Notes: generated from the letters alone by a model not told the origin. Counted from the stretch's first letter, positions 1-11,960 are shown. The stretch is DNA of 64,000 nucleotides from Lepas anatifera (GCA_034440635.1 JAOTON010001814.1:1922001-1986000), one strand, 5' to 3'. Translations and numbers: made by a program.

Positions 1-487
1 CTATAGAGGGATAATGAATTTCGATTTTGCCACTGAAACGCCCTGAGGCTCTCTTTAGACTTTCAGGTGGGTTCTAAGTGCTCCTTATCTAGCCTTTTCG
101 CACTCCGTTATCTACCATTTGGGTCGTCCATCTATTAATCATTTCATATTAAACCAACGTGATGCCCAGGGGTGTCGCCCAGTGTGCGCCCCTAATAGCC
201 TTCGCCGGTCGTTGGCGGTGACAAATTGGTGATGACACGACGTGGATGTAATTACTGACAAAGGCTCGTAAGCTATGAGTATCTCTGGGACATTATTAGG
301 TGATGGTGAGAGCTGAATGTTCAGAAAAGGTGTAATGCAGTGAGACCACATCGAATGAAGTGGCCGCCTCTGTAATTATTTCTAGCATTTTAAACTCAGT
401 TGAATTTACATACTTATATTTTGCATCCCCCGGCAGCTTTTTTATGGAAAAGTACGAACAGGCTTAAATTTGCATACAAAACAAGAT
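1..487. other. no recognised feature
   Basis: Only short open frames with no recognisable domain. I see no repeat end, splice-flanked exon or RNA gene here. Confidence 0.5.
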
Positions 488-701
488 TTAAATGCGTCCC
501 GCTGGGGAGCGAAATTCGCCTCCCTCCTGGTTTTCCCCAGATAACGCAAAAAGAGACGCAGAACCACGAAACTTACAGTACCTGATCCCCAATCAATTTT
601 ACGCATCGGACCATTTTTTTAGGTCAGGTCATGTCAAGTCAAGTCAAGGAGCTATCCAAAGACAAGCGGCCCAATCTCAACCTAAAATCACGAGTTTGAA
701 G
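488..701. repeat. TTAA-1 element, 5' fragment
   Basis: Starts at a TTAA followed by a decayed end (gcgtcccgctgggg) and matches the left parts of the copies at 50761, 52393 and 60453: 'gaaattcgcctccctcctgg', 'gacgcagaac.acgaaactta', then the 'aggtcaggtcatgtcaagtc' stretch. It breaks off near 701, where sequence of a different family (TTAA-3) begins. No coding capacity. Confidence 0.75.
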
Positions 702-1154
702 TGATAGAGCGTCTATTTTAGCTGCATTAGACTCGCCTTGGCTTTGCGGTTCTAATGATATGCATTTATATAATTTGACCCTGACCTGACCTCAGGTCAG
801 GTCAAATCCTTGATTTGACCTAGCAAGGTCAAATTATATATCACTCGATTTGGCTTGCTGCGAGGATTCATGTAGTTCAAGTCGTTTTGCTTTATCTTTA
901 CTTGTTCAAATGTAATGACCGAAAAACCTATTTTACATGTTATCCCTATTACGGCATGTTTTGACCTCTCGTGACCTTAAATGTGACCTGACAAAAAATG
1001 GTTCGAATATTTTCGATGGAGAAGTGGATGGGCTACCCAACGCCGTTTACCGTTTTTCGCTACCTACCGTGGTTCTCGAGATCTTAGGGGGGTGGGTACC
1101 CGCCCCCCTCGTCAAAGCGAAGGTGGCTCAGACCCCCGTCAATGCGCGTGTTAA
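702..1154. repeat. TTAA-3 element, truncated copy (3a)
   Basis: Aligns with the inner and right part of TTAA-3. It shares 'ttctaatgatatgcat' with the reverse complement of 45790-45812. It ends with 'cgtcaatgcgcgtg' followed by TTAA at 1151-1154. Positions 782-804 hold a perfect palindrome of two overlapping TGACCT units and two overlapping AGGTCA units around one central base. Its uninterrupted stretch near 935-960 serves as the empty-site comparison for the TTAA-2 insertion at 15208. Confidence 0.75.
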
Positions 1155-1582
1155 CTATGACGTCATAACGTAATAGACGTCAGACTGGGTAACGCCATTT
1201 GACCGGAAGCACTGAGGTCAATAACCTTGAAAATTCAGATATGACCTTGACCTGTGACCTTTGAAATTGACCTTGAACTTCATGTGAGGTGACCTTGGCA
1301 TATCATCCCGGTTATATGGCGGTATGAGGCCATCACTCGATCTCCAATGCAAGCGAACTGGTCCGACCGCGCGATTGTGGCGATCTCAAAATGGAGGTCT
1401 GACTTTGAAAGCATATATGTCAAAAAATTTCTATTGATTTTCAAAATTCTTGCACAAACCGACGCGTTATTGAATTCTGTTAAATGTGGCTGATTATCGT
1501 TTATATCGTCTACATGCGGTTCCCCGGCCACCTTGGAAAAATAGGTGGGGGTCTCCGAGGCCGTCTCCAGTGTGCGTATTAA
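1151..1582. repeat. TTAA-5 element (5a)
   Basis: Runs from the TTAA that closes the previous element to TTAA at 1579-1582. It matches 41287-41856: 'catcactcgatctcc.atgc', 'caaccgcgcgcttgtg'-like, and 'ataggtgggggt' near the right end. It contains TGACCTTGA at 1242-1250 and 1268-1276, the reverse complement of the extended monomer nuclear-receptor half-site TCAAGGTCA. Confidence 0.7.
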
Positions 1583-2901
1583 ACAGAAAAAGGCTTGTTA
1601 CCTCTAAGAGCCAATGTCCGAAATCCTGATTCCGTAAGTCGGCCAATAAGCTTATTTACACCAAGCGTGCTCATTCTGTCGTAGGTTTACCTGGCGAGGT
1701 AATTTCCAGAATTCATTCAAGCACATCGGCTCGGTTGTTTGACAAACGGATATCCTCCAACCCGCAGTGTTTTTCCGTAGGTGCCGAAGTTTACACCCAC
1801 AAACCATCAACAATGGCTATGGATTTCGATCACAGTGGATGCCCCGGTAAAACCTGAACATCGGCAGACTCGCGCATGTGCCATACGGGAGGGTAGGTGC
1901 ACCGTATCTCCGGTGCCCTCTGCCTCCGCCGTTTCTGCTGCTGGTGCTCGGCGCTGGGCAGTTTCGTCACGCACATTAGCTGCGGCGCCGTCGGATGCGG
2001 CGCTGGCGGTAAACAGTGTCCGGAAATGGGACGCGCTCTCCCGGCCCGTTATCGCCGCGCGCGATTGTTTTCCCGCTGTTGCCGCAGGCACCGGCTGCCT
2101 ACTCCTCTTCGTGAAATGAATACGGCTGCCACGGCTCGTGAGAGCGAGGCGGAAATTCAAACCCTGGGCTGCTCATGTTTTTTTTTAATTTTCGCTGTGC
2201 CTGCCTGAAAAGCTCCGTAAGCTGATTGGTATTGTGGAATTGCCTAAGTGTTATACAAATATTTGATTCGCATGTCCATTGGCGGATCCAGGACTTCATT
2301 TCGGGGTAGGGAGAGGGGGTGGGGATAGGGAGCTCGAACTTCCCCGCCATTGCCCCGGAACAGCCTTCGTCTATGTGTTAACTTTAGGCACTGGAACATT
2401 TGGGGAGGGGGCTTAAGACCCCTCTAGCCCCCTTGTGTCGGCCACTGCCCACGCCACTCTCAGTGGTGCGTGAAGTGTCAGCATGGCTGTTTTCAGAGGG
2501 TTTGAGCAGGATATTTACAAAGAGTATATTCACACTTGGCGGAATCTGCCGTACGAAATTACAAATCACGTGAGGAGATTGTAGACAGATGAACATTGAC
2601 AGATTATGTCGACCGATTCTGCCAACTGTGCATAGGTCGTAAGGAGTTATTGCTCATGAATGGATTAGTACAGTAGTTTGAGTAGTAGTAACAGCATGAA
2701 TAATGATAATCAGCGTAGTAATATTAATAGTAAATCAGTGGTAGGGTCACATTAAGTCAACCAAGACATGCTACTACTATATTATTACTTCATTTTCTCC
2801 AAAATGGTGTATGAAGCCTTACAAGGGCGTAGAACCCAACCATGGCGCCAATAATATTTGAAATTTGATGTGAGAAACAAAGTCTCAAGACATTTTAAAT
2901 G

Positions 2902-2902
<1 letters not shown>
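1583..2902. other. unassigned stretch with a CpG-rich patch
   Basis: Positions about 1830-2130 are rich in G, C and CpG, and all frames stay open by composition. No codon pattern or domain favours one frame. A transposon-end-like motif (ggcggatccagg) lies at 2281, but I found no partner end. The rest is AT-rich and unassigned. Confidence 0.4.

Positions 2903-2942
<40 letters not shown>
2903..2942. repeat. (TA)n microsatellite
   Basis: About 20 uninterrupted TA units. Confidence 0.95.
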
Positions 2943-2948
<6 letters not shown>

Positions 2949-3362
2949 TTATAGCTCCAAACCTTTTAAGGTATTCTGTATTTTTTCTGATGGAAAAAAT
3001 ACATGTAAAATTTTGACTATCACCATTTTTTAAATTAAGAAAAAATTGCTTGCGATTTCATGACCTGGTTTGTTAACGGTGACTATGACATGCAGTACAG
3101 TGTAATTCAACAATTTTGCTGAAAAATTTTGAAGTGTGGCAATAGACTTTCATATAAAATACTGAAAGTCATAGCTTTTGAGCTGCATATACTACTTTTA
3201 GCTTTACGACTCTGACGCCAGGGGCACTGAGGAACTGTTAGCGTAACTCATGCTCAAATAAGCTTGCAAGTGTGAAATAAAATATTGGAACAATCAAAAT
3301 CAAGCCGGCTACATAGTATTGAAACAAACAGGAGACCACTCTCCCAAGTTTTGAATTTCAAT
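2943..3362. other. no recognised feature
   Basis: AT-rich, no open frame of note and no repeat end recognised. Confidence 0.4.
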
Positions 3363-3877
3363 TTAGGGCCTGTTCCAGCGCCTCCTCAAACCTGCTCCAA
3401 CCTCCTCAAAGCTTCTCCAACTTCCTCTCGCCCGGTCCAGCGCCTCCTTAAACTTCCTCCAAGCTCGCCAAAGCTCATCTCAAATCTAATCCAACCTCCT
3501 CTCAAACGAAAGGTGGTTTTTCAGAGTAGGTTGGAGGAGCTCAACTGTGGCGCACGAATTTCAATTGGGAAACTAAAATAAGTTGCTTTACAGTGAGAAA
3601 CGACGTTTGTGGGCAGCTAAAGGTTTTGATTACGTTGTTTTTCTGCATTCCACTTTCACTAAAATACATTAAATGAGTATCAGAGGCCTTAATCGAATTC
3701 GATTAGTTTCTTAGCTGCGCCACGCCCGCCATATTGGCGCTGATCAGGCGCAATCAGCTGATATCTCATCCAATCTCATCCGAAATCGGTCCAGCGGACA
3801 CCGGTTTTTGCGCCTGCTCCGACTTACTCCAAACTACTCTCATCTTTTTTCTAAGGAGGCGCTGGAACAAGCCCTTA
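3363..3877. mobile_element. PIF/Harbinger-like MITE
   Basis: Terminal inverted repeats GGGCCTGTTCCAGCGCCTCC (3366 onward) and, at 3874 inward, its near-perfect complement (GGAGGCGCTGGAACAAGCCC). They are flanked on both sides by TTA (3363-3365 and 3875-3877). A 3 bp TTA/TAA target duplication with a GGGC/GGCC start is typical of PIF/Harbinger elements. About 509 bp with no transposase. The left half repeats a theme of 'ctccaacctcctcaaa' several times, so subterminal repeats may be present. The 98-residue open frame at 3285-3581 overlaps this element and is not a gene. Confidence 0.8.
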
Positions 3878-3941
3878 TTGTCCCATTGGGAATAAGCTTA
3901 AACCAGGGCAAAAGATGCTCGGAAGCCCATCGGGGCCGGTA

Positions 3942-4822
3942 TTAACAAATTACCTAAAAACTGACACGCAGCTTCGCCATTCTTATCATACCATTTTGAT
4001 TTTTTTCCAACTTGTGTCAAAATTTTGGGCTCAGATCATTTGAGGTGTGATTACCAGTGCAGGTAAGAGACCTCACTTTCATAAAATTGTAAATGGCGTA
4101 AGAAGTAATGGGATTGAATACATCGACCATTCGGGATTTTCGATATAAGTGACGCAACGTCAGGTACGAGCGCCATGGCCTCTCCGTTGGAAATGCATGG
4201 TTAAAATGGTGTAAATTCAATAATCTTAGTGGGAATGAAGATACAGCGCTTATTTTGTTTCTTTTGGATTTCCTCATCCCTACGATGCTAATGATATGCG
4301 TTTTGCCCCAATTTAATCCTGACCTGACCTAGGCTAAGTTAAAAGCCAAAATTTGACCTATCAAAGTCGTACTACATCACTTGTCTAGGGTTGGCAAGAC
4401 GGCGCAACTGCCACTCAGTGCTCTAATTACATACATCCAAGCCATGCTTTTATCCCTTTTCCCCATGTTAAACAGCATTTATTGTGTAATGACCAAAACT
4501 TTTTAAGGTGTACATACATTGTATCCTGAGGGTGAATTTTACTATTTGCTGTCAATAAACTGTTTGATGCACTATATATCACTTGAAGCGACTTGCTAAG
4601 AGGATTTCAAAGGTGTAGGTAGTTTTTTATAGATTTTCTACGCCAGATGCCATGACTAAAATACCTTCATTCCATTACAGCTCATTAAATCCCAATGGTG
4701 ACATGTTTTGGCCTATGGTGACCTTGGATTTGAGTAGAAAAAATATAGAACGTTTCTTTACATAGAGCTTCGGTCGGACCACTTAATGAAGGTGGTTAAT
4801 ACCCCATCAATGCACGTGTTAA
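3942..4822. repeat. TTAA-3 element, diverged copy (3b)
   Basis: Bounded by TTAA at 3942-3945, which follows a TTAA-4-like end ('aagcccatcggggccggta'), and TTAA at 4819-4822. It shares the family landmarks 'accagtgcaggtaagagacc', 'cctctccgttggaaatgcat' and 'tgctaatgatatgcgtttt'. The right end reads 'catcaatgcacgtg'. Non-coding. Confidence 0.65.
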
Positions 4823-5263
4823 CACGCACAATGACGGGAGGGCGGGTACCCACCCCCGTGGGTTTTTCGAAGATAGAATAAAAACCCCAGCGCGTAGCGC
4901 CACCGTCCTTGGTATACCTTTTCTCTGGTCATTTTTACAACTTAAGCCAGAATCTTTAGGTTGGGTCATCTCCAGGTCAGGTCACCAGTGCAGGTCAAGT
5001 GACCTCACCTCAAACAAAGGTTAAGATAGCATAAGTAAGAACAGGGTGAACAGGTCGGACTGAAACCCGTATCACATAATAGGCTCATCAAGTTTTACAA
5101 ATATACATTCTAGTTTTTGCTATACGGATTGTCTAAGGTTATGTACGAGCCGCCAAGACCTCTCCATTGGAGATACATGGGTATAATAGTTTAGGCTGAA
5201 TAACGTCGTAATGGATGGTGGTAGAGAATTTATATTAAAGGAAATGTGGCACCTTCACAACGT

Positions 5264-6139
5264 TCAACATTCTCCGCATGCTCGGCGGCACAGAGTATGG
5301 CGGGGATCGAAAGACCCTGCTTATGCTCTACAAGTCCCTGATACGGTCCATTCTCGAATATAATTCGTTCGTTTTTGACTCGACGAACAAGACAAATAAA
5401 TTAAAGCTAGAGCGAGTCCAAAATGCCACTATCCGGGCAGCCACAGGCGCGCTCAGATAATCCCCCATCACCAGCCTGCTAACTGATAGCGGGCTATGCC
5501 CACTGCAGACAAGACGCGACGCCCAGCTTATTTCTTACTACATTAAGGTCCAATCCACCGAAAACCACCCGGCAAAACAATGTTTTGCCCATCCCAGACG
5601 AGCAAATAAAGCCACTCTACAGAAGTGGCCCCCATTTAAGCACAGAGTAGCGAAACCCTGGAAAGCCTCAATCTTGCACTGCCAGCAACAATAGGCAAAC
5701 CCCCACTCTCCCGCTTCTGGACTCGGAAAGAGCCCAAAGTGGAATTTCTTTTCACTTCCCGTAAAACGGACTTCTCAGAGGAAGAAGTCTTCCAGAAATT
5801 CCTAGAGTTCCGATCTTGTAACGCGGACAAGACTTTTATATTTACAGACGGCTCCAAAATAGGCGAAAAAGTAGGCCTCGGCATCTGGGGGCAAAATATT
5901 TGCCTACAGAAAAGACTTCCGGACAACTGCTCTATCTTCACAGCCGAGGCTGTTGCCATCCTAAATGCATTAGCCATAATCAGAACCCAAAATATCAACT
6001 CAGCCGTCATCTGTTCAGACTCTAAATCTGTCCTGCAAGCCGTCAGTAACGTAGTCAACCCCAGCCACCACGTTATAGCAGATATTCAGAAAGGTATCGA
6101 TGATACCCCTGATGTCTCTTTTCTTTGGATCCCGGGCCA
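5264..6139 (+). pseudogene. I-group LINE ORF2, RT tail and first part of RNase H
   Basis: The first frame (from about 5267) gives a reverse-transcriptase thumb-like segment with 'LYKSLIRSILEYNSFVFD' and 'RVQNATIRAATGALR', then an in-frame stop at 5458-5460. After a frame change, an RNase H domain runs from about 5739 to 6139. It shows 'FTDGSK' (first catalytic Asp), 'FTAEAVAIL' (Glu) and 'CSDSKSVL' (second Asp), ending at 'LWIPGH'. RNase H would remove the RNA strand during target-primed reverse transcription. The domain is cut exactly after 'PGH' by the CACTG-ended insert and its last motif lies at 13160-13200. The early stop, frame change and insertion mark it as dead. Confidence 0.85.
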
Positions 6140-7176
6140 CACTGAAAAAAACAACACCTCAAGCGTAGAATTTCAATTTGTCTGCTCCTAAAATTACCCC
6201 ATTATCAAGAATTTGTTTAGAATTCTTGGTAAATATATTCCGACATCCAGCTTAATATTAGAAGAAAAGGTGTAATATTACACGCATGTGGTAAATTAAT
6301 CACTATTTCATTTTTAGCACAGTGCAGTTCCATTCTTACTGAAAATGCAAAGGTGTAAATGTATCACCTCAGAGTATTTCTATGGAACTCACAAACTGCC
6401 CCAAGAATAGTTTCACTCTCCTGTGGTGAAACAATCCTGCCAATAGATTAAAACAAGTTCTTGAATGATTAAACTACCCTAGAGGAAGGTATTTATTCTT
6501 CTGATTTTTGTTTGGGTGTGTTTCTATGATGGAGGAAGGTATGTTTTTACTACAGTTTACACGTGGGTGGAATCGCGCCATTTCCTTTCTGCTTCAATTC
6601 TGAGCTTGAACTACCCACCGCAGTTCCGCATTCAGAGGATTGATCACGATTCGTACAGGTAGGAGAGAGTGATGAGAACTGGGACGCAGGAGAAGTGGGA
6701 CACCCCCATTATTGAATCCACGAGTGAGCCAAAAATATAATTTTCAGCTGATTTCCGCACTATACGTGCCGCTGCACATCACTAGGGCGTCAACTTCCTT
6801 TTCCGGTGGGTGCTGGAAGCGAGAGGTGAGTGCTCCTTAAAAGCTAATTTTTACGTTTTCTTGAGTGGATGTTCTGTTAAATATGCAACCGAAAAGTTCT
6901 TTATTTTGGTGCAATAAAGTTGGTGTCGCATTCTCCATCGATCTGTCCCAGCTTCGAACAACGAAAGGGGTTTTTAATTTTGCTGACATCGCAATGCTGA
7001 AAAATGGCGGGTTGGGGAGAACTGGGACAAGTTGTCCCGCTTCTCCCTTTGCTGTCCAGCCTATCCTTGTTCTGTACTTGGATTGATTGTACCTACATAT
7101 TTGTACTTTGATGGAAATATGATTGTATCGTATTTTTAGCTAGAGAGATCATGGTCATCAACTTGTTTTTTCTTCT
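6140..7176. other. left interior of the CACTG-ended element
   Basis: AT-rich with no recognisable protein. The 73-residue open frame at 6865-7086 has no domain I know. Confidence 0.5.
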
Positions 7177-7184
7177 ACCGTGGT

Positions 7185-8530
7185 CAGGGGCGCAGCCGAG
7201 GGGGGCACAGGGGGCACGTGCCTCCCATCGGTGCCAGGGTGCCCTTTTGATTGTCAGGTGGTGTACCCTATTTGGGCCGTGCCGCTCGAATTTTAGTGCC
7301 CTACGCCGTTGGGCCTAGATGGAACTAGACTGCATCTAGCGATTTAAACTATTGTTTGACAATTAAGTGCCTTTTTTGCTCAGTTAGGGCATTCTGTCGC
7401 CTTTCCAATCACCCGGGAGGAGTATAGGCACATAATCTGTTTCCAGAAAATGCCTCATCGTCGCCAATAATCGTACGGGCGGAGCTAATCTGGTGCTCCT
7501 TGAGCTCATCTGGTGCCCCCTGAGCGCTGGTGTTGGCCCCTGGAGCTGATCATATGCCCCTGAGCTGATCTGATGCCCTCGTAGTCAATTTGGTGCCCCC
7601 CCTGAGAAAATAATTGTGCCTTCTGAACCTATATAATGCTCTCTGAGTTAGTCTAATGCCTCGAGCTTGCCTGGTGTCTTATTAGCTGTTTTAGTGTCCC
7701 TTGGGCTGATCCGGGCCCCCTGAACTTATTTAATGCCTCCCGGAGTTTACTGTCCAGGGACGCAGCCAGGGGGCACAGGGGGCATGTGCCCCCATCGGTG
7801 CCGGGTGCCCTTTTGATTGCCAGGTGGTGTACCCCGTTTGGGCCATGTCGCTCCAAATTTAGTGCCCTACGCCGTTGAACCTAGATGGAACTAGAGTGTA
7901 TTTAGCGATTTCGACTATTGTTTGACAATTAAGTGCCTCTTTTGGTCAGCTAGGGAATTCTGTCGCCTTTCCAAGCACCCAGGAAGAGTATGGCCACATA
8001 ATCCGTTTCCAGATAATGCCTCATCGTCGCCAATAATCGTACGAGCGGAGCTCATCTGGTGCCCCCTGGAGCTAATCATGTGCCCTCTGAGCTGATCTGG
8101 TGCCCTTGTAGTCAATCTGGTGCCTCCCTGAAAAAAATAATTGAGCCTTCTGAACCTATATAATACTCTTTGAGTTAGTCTGATGCCTCCGAGCTTGCCT
8201 GGTGCCCTATTAGCTGTTTTAGTGCCCCTTGAGCTGATTGGGGCCCCCTGAGCTTATTTAATGCCTCCCGGAGTTTATCTACTGTCCAGGGGTGCAGCCA
8301 GGGTGGCACAGGGGGCACGTGCCCCCATCACTGCCGGGGTGCCCTTTTGATGTCCAGGTGGTGTACCCAATTTGGGCCGTGCCGCTCGAAATTTAGTGCC
8401 CTACGCCGTTGAAACGAAATGTAACTGGACCGCATGTAGCGATTTGTTGGACAATTTAATACCTTTTTCGGTCAGCTATGGCATTCTGTCGCCTTTCCAA
8501 GCACCCGGGAAGAGTATGGGCACCTGGTAG
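7185..8530. repeat. triplicated hAT-end segment
   Basis: Three consecutive segments each begin with the transposon-end sequence: caggggcgcagcc at 7185, ccagggacgcagccaggggg at 7753, and ccaggggtgcagccaggg at about 8286. Each continues through 'gtgcccttttgat', 'aggtggtgtaccc', 'agtgccctacgccgttg', 'ctgtcgcctttccaagcacc' and 'cctcatcgtcgccaataat'. Copies near 34240-35555 in the other element show the same triplication in reverse orientation. Confidence 0.85.
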
Positions 8531-8569
8531 GTGTCCACCTAATGCCTCATCGTCGCCAATAATTGTACG

Positions 8570-10270
8570 GGTAAGGCTAATCTGGTTCCCCTTGAGCTCA
8601 TCTCGTGGCCTCTCTGCTGGTCTTGGCCCCTTGAGCTGATTACTTGCCCTCTAAGCTGATCTGGTGCCCCTGAGTAAATCGAGTGCCCCACTGAGCAAAT
8701 AATTGTGCCTCCTGAACCTATATAATTCCCTCTGAGTTAGTCTAATGCCTCCGAGCTTGCTTGATGCCCTAATAGCTAATATAGTGCACCTGGAGCTGAT
8801 TCGTGCCCCCGAGCTGATCTCATGCCTCCCCAAGTTGATCTACTGTATCCTAAGTCAATATGGTGCCTCTTCAGCTGACTAGGTGCTCCCTTAGCTGATT
8901 ATTAAGGTCTCCCTAGATGGTCTGGTGCTCTCTGAGCTCGTTTGGTGGGCCCTGAGCCCATCTTGTGTTCCCTGAGCTGTTATGTTGCTCCCTGAGCTGA
9001 TTTAGGCCCCTGCCATAGCCTGGGGGCTGGGAGCTGATCTGGGCCCCCGAGCGGATCGATCTGATGCCACCTGAGCTGCACTAATGCCCCTGATTCGATC
9101 TGGTGCCTCATGAGTCCATCTGATGCCCTCTGAGCTAGTCTGGTGCCCCCTGAGCTAATCTGGTGCCCTTTCAGCTGACCTGGGCCTCCTTACGTGATTT
9201 CATGAGCAGCTCTAAAGTCCTGAGCTGAGCTGGGCCCACAGAGGCTGATGAGGGCCCCTGAGATGGTATGGGACTCCTGAGCTGATTAAGTGCCTCTTGA
9301 CTTGATCTGGTATTCCCGAGCTGGCCGGGGACCACTGATCTGATTCTTTGTACCCGAAGCTGATCTGGTGCCCTATGGGCATCTGGTGTCCCCTGATGAA
9401 CAGCTCTGGGGCTTTTGAACTGATTGGGCCCCGAGCTGGTGAGGGATCCCTGAGCTGATTTAGTGCCCCTGACTTGAACTTGCCCCTGAGCTGATCGATC
9501 TGGCGCACCTTGAGCAGATATACTGCCCCCTGAACTTAACTAATACCCCCTGAGTCGATCTGGTGCCTCCTGAGTCATCATTGTGTCTCCTGAGCCCATC
9601 TAATTCCCTCTGAGCTAGTCTGGTGCTCCATGGCTAATGCGGTGCCCTGTAAGCTGACCCGGGCCTCCTGGGTTGATTGCGTGATTTCCTGAGCAGCTCC
9701 CAGGCCCTGAGCTGAGCTGGGCCCACAGGGGCTGGTGAGGGCCCCTGAGATGGTATGGGGTTCCTGAGCTGATTAAGTGCCTCCTGACTTGATCTGGTAT
9801 TCCCGAGCTGATCTGGGCCCCGAGCTGGTCGGGGACCACTGATCTGATTGTTTGTCCCCGAAGCTGATCTGGTGCCCTATGGGGCGATCTGGTGTCCCCT
9901 GAGCAGCTCTGGGGCTCCTGAACTGATTGGGCCCCTAGCTGGTTAGGGATCACTGAGCTGATTTGGTGCCCCTGACTTGATCTTGCCCCCTGATCTGACT
10001 TGAGGCCCCTGAACTGATCTGGGGCCCCAAGAGCTTATCTGGGGCCCAAGAGCGGATCTGGGTTCTGAGGGTACCCTGAGCTGGTCTGGGCGCTGAGCTT
10101 GTGAGAGCCCCTAATGTTGGCTTGAGGCGCCCTGAGGTGATCTGGCGCCTTAAACTGTTCTGGGGCTTCTTGAACTGGTTTAAAGCCCCATGAGCCTGTC
10201 TGTGGCCCATTGAGCTAGTCTGATGACCTCATCTATGGGGCCAATGAGCTAGTCTAGTCCCTGGGATAGA
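8570..10270. repeat. about 20 bp minisatellite, consensus gagctgatctggtgccccct
   Basis: Dozens of imperfect units of about 20 bp (gagctgatctggtgccccct and variants such as gagctgatttaggcccc). Higher-order copies are visible: blocks around 9180-9510 and 9640-9960 resemble each other over about 300 bp ('gagctgagctgggcccacag', 'cttgatctggtattcccgag'). Shorter runs also fill the triplicated segment before it. The open frames predicted across it are by-products of the repeat. Confidence 0.85.
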
Positions 10271-11121
10271 TGGGGAATAAGAACACAATGGAAACTCCCC
10301 TTGTAAAACGGAGCTTTCGAGGAATGAGGAATCTCTAAAACGGCTTGTGATGCCTAGGCACCCCTGGTTATATAAATTACTTATTATACTGGTGGATTCA
10401 GGGAAGTGATGATAAAAGGCATGTGCCCCTCAGTTAAGAGGACAGTCCCCTAAACCAGGATTTCTATTAATTAATTTGAATGAAGAACTAGTTTTCACAA
10501 TTTTAAGCCCTGTCCCACCATCCCCATCCAAACCACCCCATTCACCTCTTCTTTACTCTTAACTGGGACCGATCCTTGAGAATGTGGAACTTAATAAGCG
10601 CGTTCAAAAGGTATCTCCCAAATTATTCCGGCAGCAAAAATTCTGTTCTTCCAAAGACACTATGCCACTCCTCGTCCCACGGCGATTGTGGGAGGCAAGA
10701 AACTTTATCCGCGTTCAGCCAGGGCTCACTCGTTACGACAAAACCAATGGGCATAACAAATAAATTTTCGACTCCAATATGCCTTAACTTGCACATGGTA
10801 ACAGATATTACGTGCTCCGCTGATTTCTCTGATGTTAAGTACTTCCATGAGCTGACTGATTTGCCCTTCAATATATCCAAATCAGTCGTGTTTCGGCTAC
10901 TTCCATGGCATTTTGATGATTTTTTTCTTTTTTCGGTTTTAATAGAGTTTTCCTTCTCCGTCAATGATTTATTTGCATTTTTATTGAGCCAAAAATGCCC
11001 AAAAAATGATATAAACAAAGATATAGTAAGTTTTTTAGATTACGCTAAAAAGTGCCCTTTTTCCCGGGGTGCCCTTCAAAGTTGGTGTGCCCCCCATACC
11101 AAAGCTCTGGCTACGCCCCTG
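10270..11121. other. unique interior of hAT-like copy 1
   Basis: The counterpart lies at about 31484-32340 in copy 2. Open frames exist on both strands here (194 residues plus at 10576-11160, 131 residues minus at 10623-11018), but the matching region of copy 2 is broken in every frame and neither frame shows a transposase or zinc-finger motif. I regard this as non-coding or relic sequence. Confidence 0.5.
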
Positions 11122-11748
11122 CCCGTTGTTTATAAATCGAGGTCAGTATACAGATCATAAGTTCAATATGGCGGACTTATCGATGAAAAATGCGACATTT
11201 CACCAATCCCAGCACCATGTACGAATCCAAGTGAGGGGGGGCGATAAGGCGATCGCCCTCGCCTTGGGCTCACCTTAAGCAATGAAAAGAAACGCTCCTC
11301 GCCACAGCCACTGCCCCCCGCAAAGGGGCCCGGCGGCTACGGCTGTACCCCAGCTCCGCAAATTGCCTTCAAAATGCCACTCAAATGTAGCGTACCCGGG
11401 TCCCTTGTAGTCCACTTAGAGCCTCTGAGTGTGCGACTGGACCTCTCAGAATTTACCCCTGACCCACTGCCGAAGCCGAGCCCCTATTCTCAGCAATTGC
11501 AGAGCATTCCCCCTGTGTTTTACCCGGGCCCCCTGTGACTGCAGCCGGGCCCCCGCCCCGCCATTGGCGTCGCCCTAGATGTTCGAGTGGAGGGATGTTG
11601 ATAAAACACTACCTACATCAGTTAGACCCTGCATATTCAATGCTATTTTCGGCCAAAAGAGCTGGCGTCCTTCTCACTTTCTCTCCAAAAGAGGGGGCCC
11701 AGTCCTTCCCCAGGTCCCCAGTGGCAACGCCCTGTGGCTATATATATA

Positions 11749-11847
11749 TTCTCTTTGAGGCAATGACAGTTAAATTGTATAGCACTCGCGCCCTTGGATA
11801 TTTTTCTTTGGAGTAATACAATTTAACTGTGATTGCCTCAAAGAGAA
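11749..11847. repeat. short inverted repeat, 32 bp arms
   Basis: Arms 11749-11780 and 11816-11847 are complementary at 31 of 32 positions (ttctctttgaggcaat… against …attgcctcaaagagaa), around a 35 nt loop. It could be a tiny MITE or a hairpin RNA source. Confidence 0.8.
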
Positions 11848-11867
11848 CATATTTCCGAACTATTCGA

Positions 11868-11952
<85 letters not shown>

Positions 11953-11960
11953 TATATAAA
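11868..11960. repeat. (TA)n-(CA)n-(TA)n microsatellite
   Basis: Alternating purine-pyrimidine run with an inner CA block at about 11881-11901. It explains the Tyr/Ile-rich open frames on both strands. Confidence 0.95.

Larger units (their letters stand above)
7177..11129. mobile_element. hAT-like element with internal tandem arrays, copy 1
   Basis: Ends CAGGGGCGCAGCC (7185 inward) and GGCTACGCCCCTG (ending 11121). The flanking 8-mers accgtggt (7177-7184) and cccgttgt (11122-11129) differ at two positions and look like a decayed 8 bp duplication. This copy is opposite in orientation to the one at 31484-35555, whose duplication is perfect. Inside are three repeats of the roughly 530-570 bp terminal region (starts near 7185, 7753 and 8286), a long array of about 20 bp units, then a unique part (about 10270-11120). 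No transposase recognised. Confidence 0.8.

Noticed and set aside
1781..2208. Three overlapping open frames of over 100 codons
   Set aside because: Open on both strands because of CpG-rich composition, with no domain or splice context.
8570..10270. CRISPR-like regular spacing
   Set aside because: Units are contiguous diverged 20 bp repeats without unique spacers, inside a eukaryotic transposon.
10576..11160. 194-residue frame as a hAT transposase or accessory protein
   Set aside because: The equivalent segment of the second element is broken in all frames and no transposase motif is visible.
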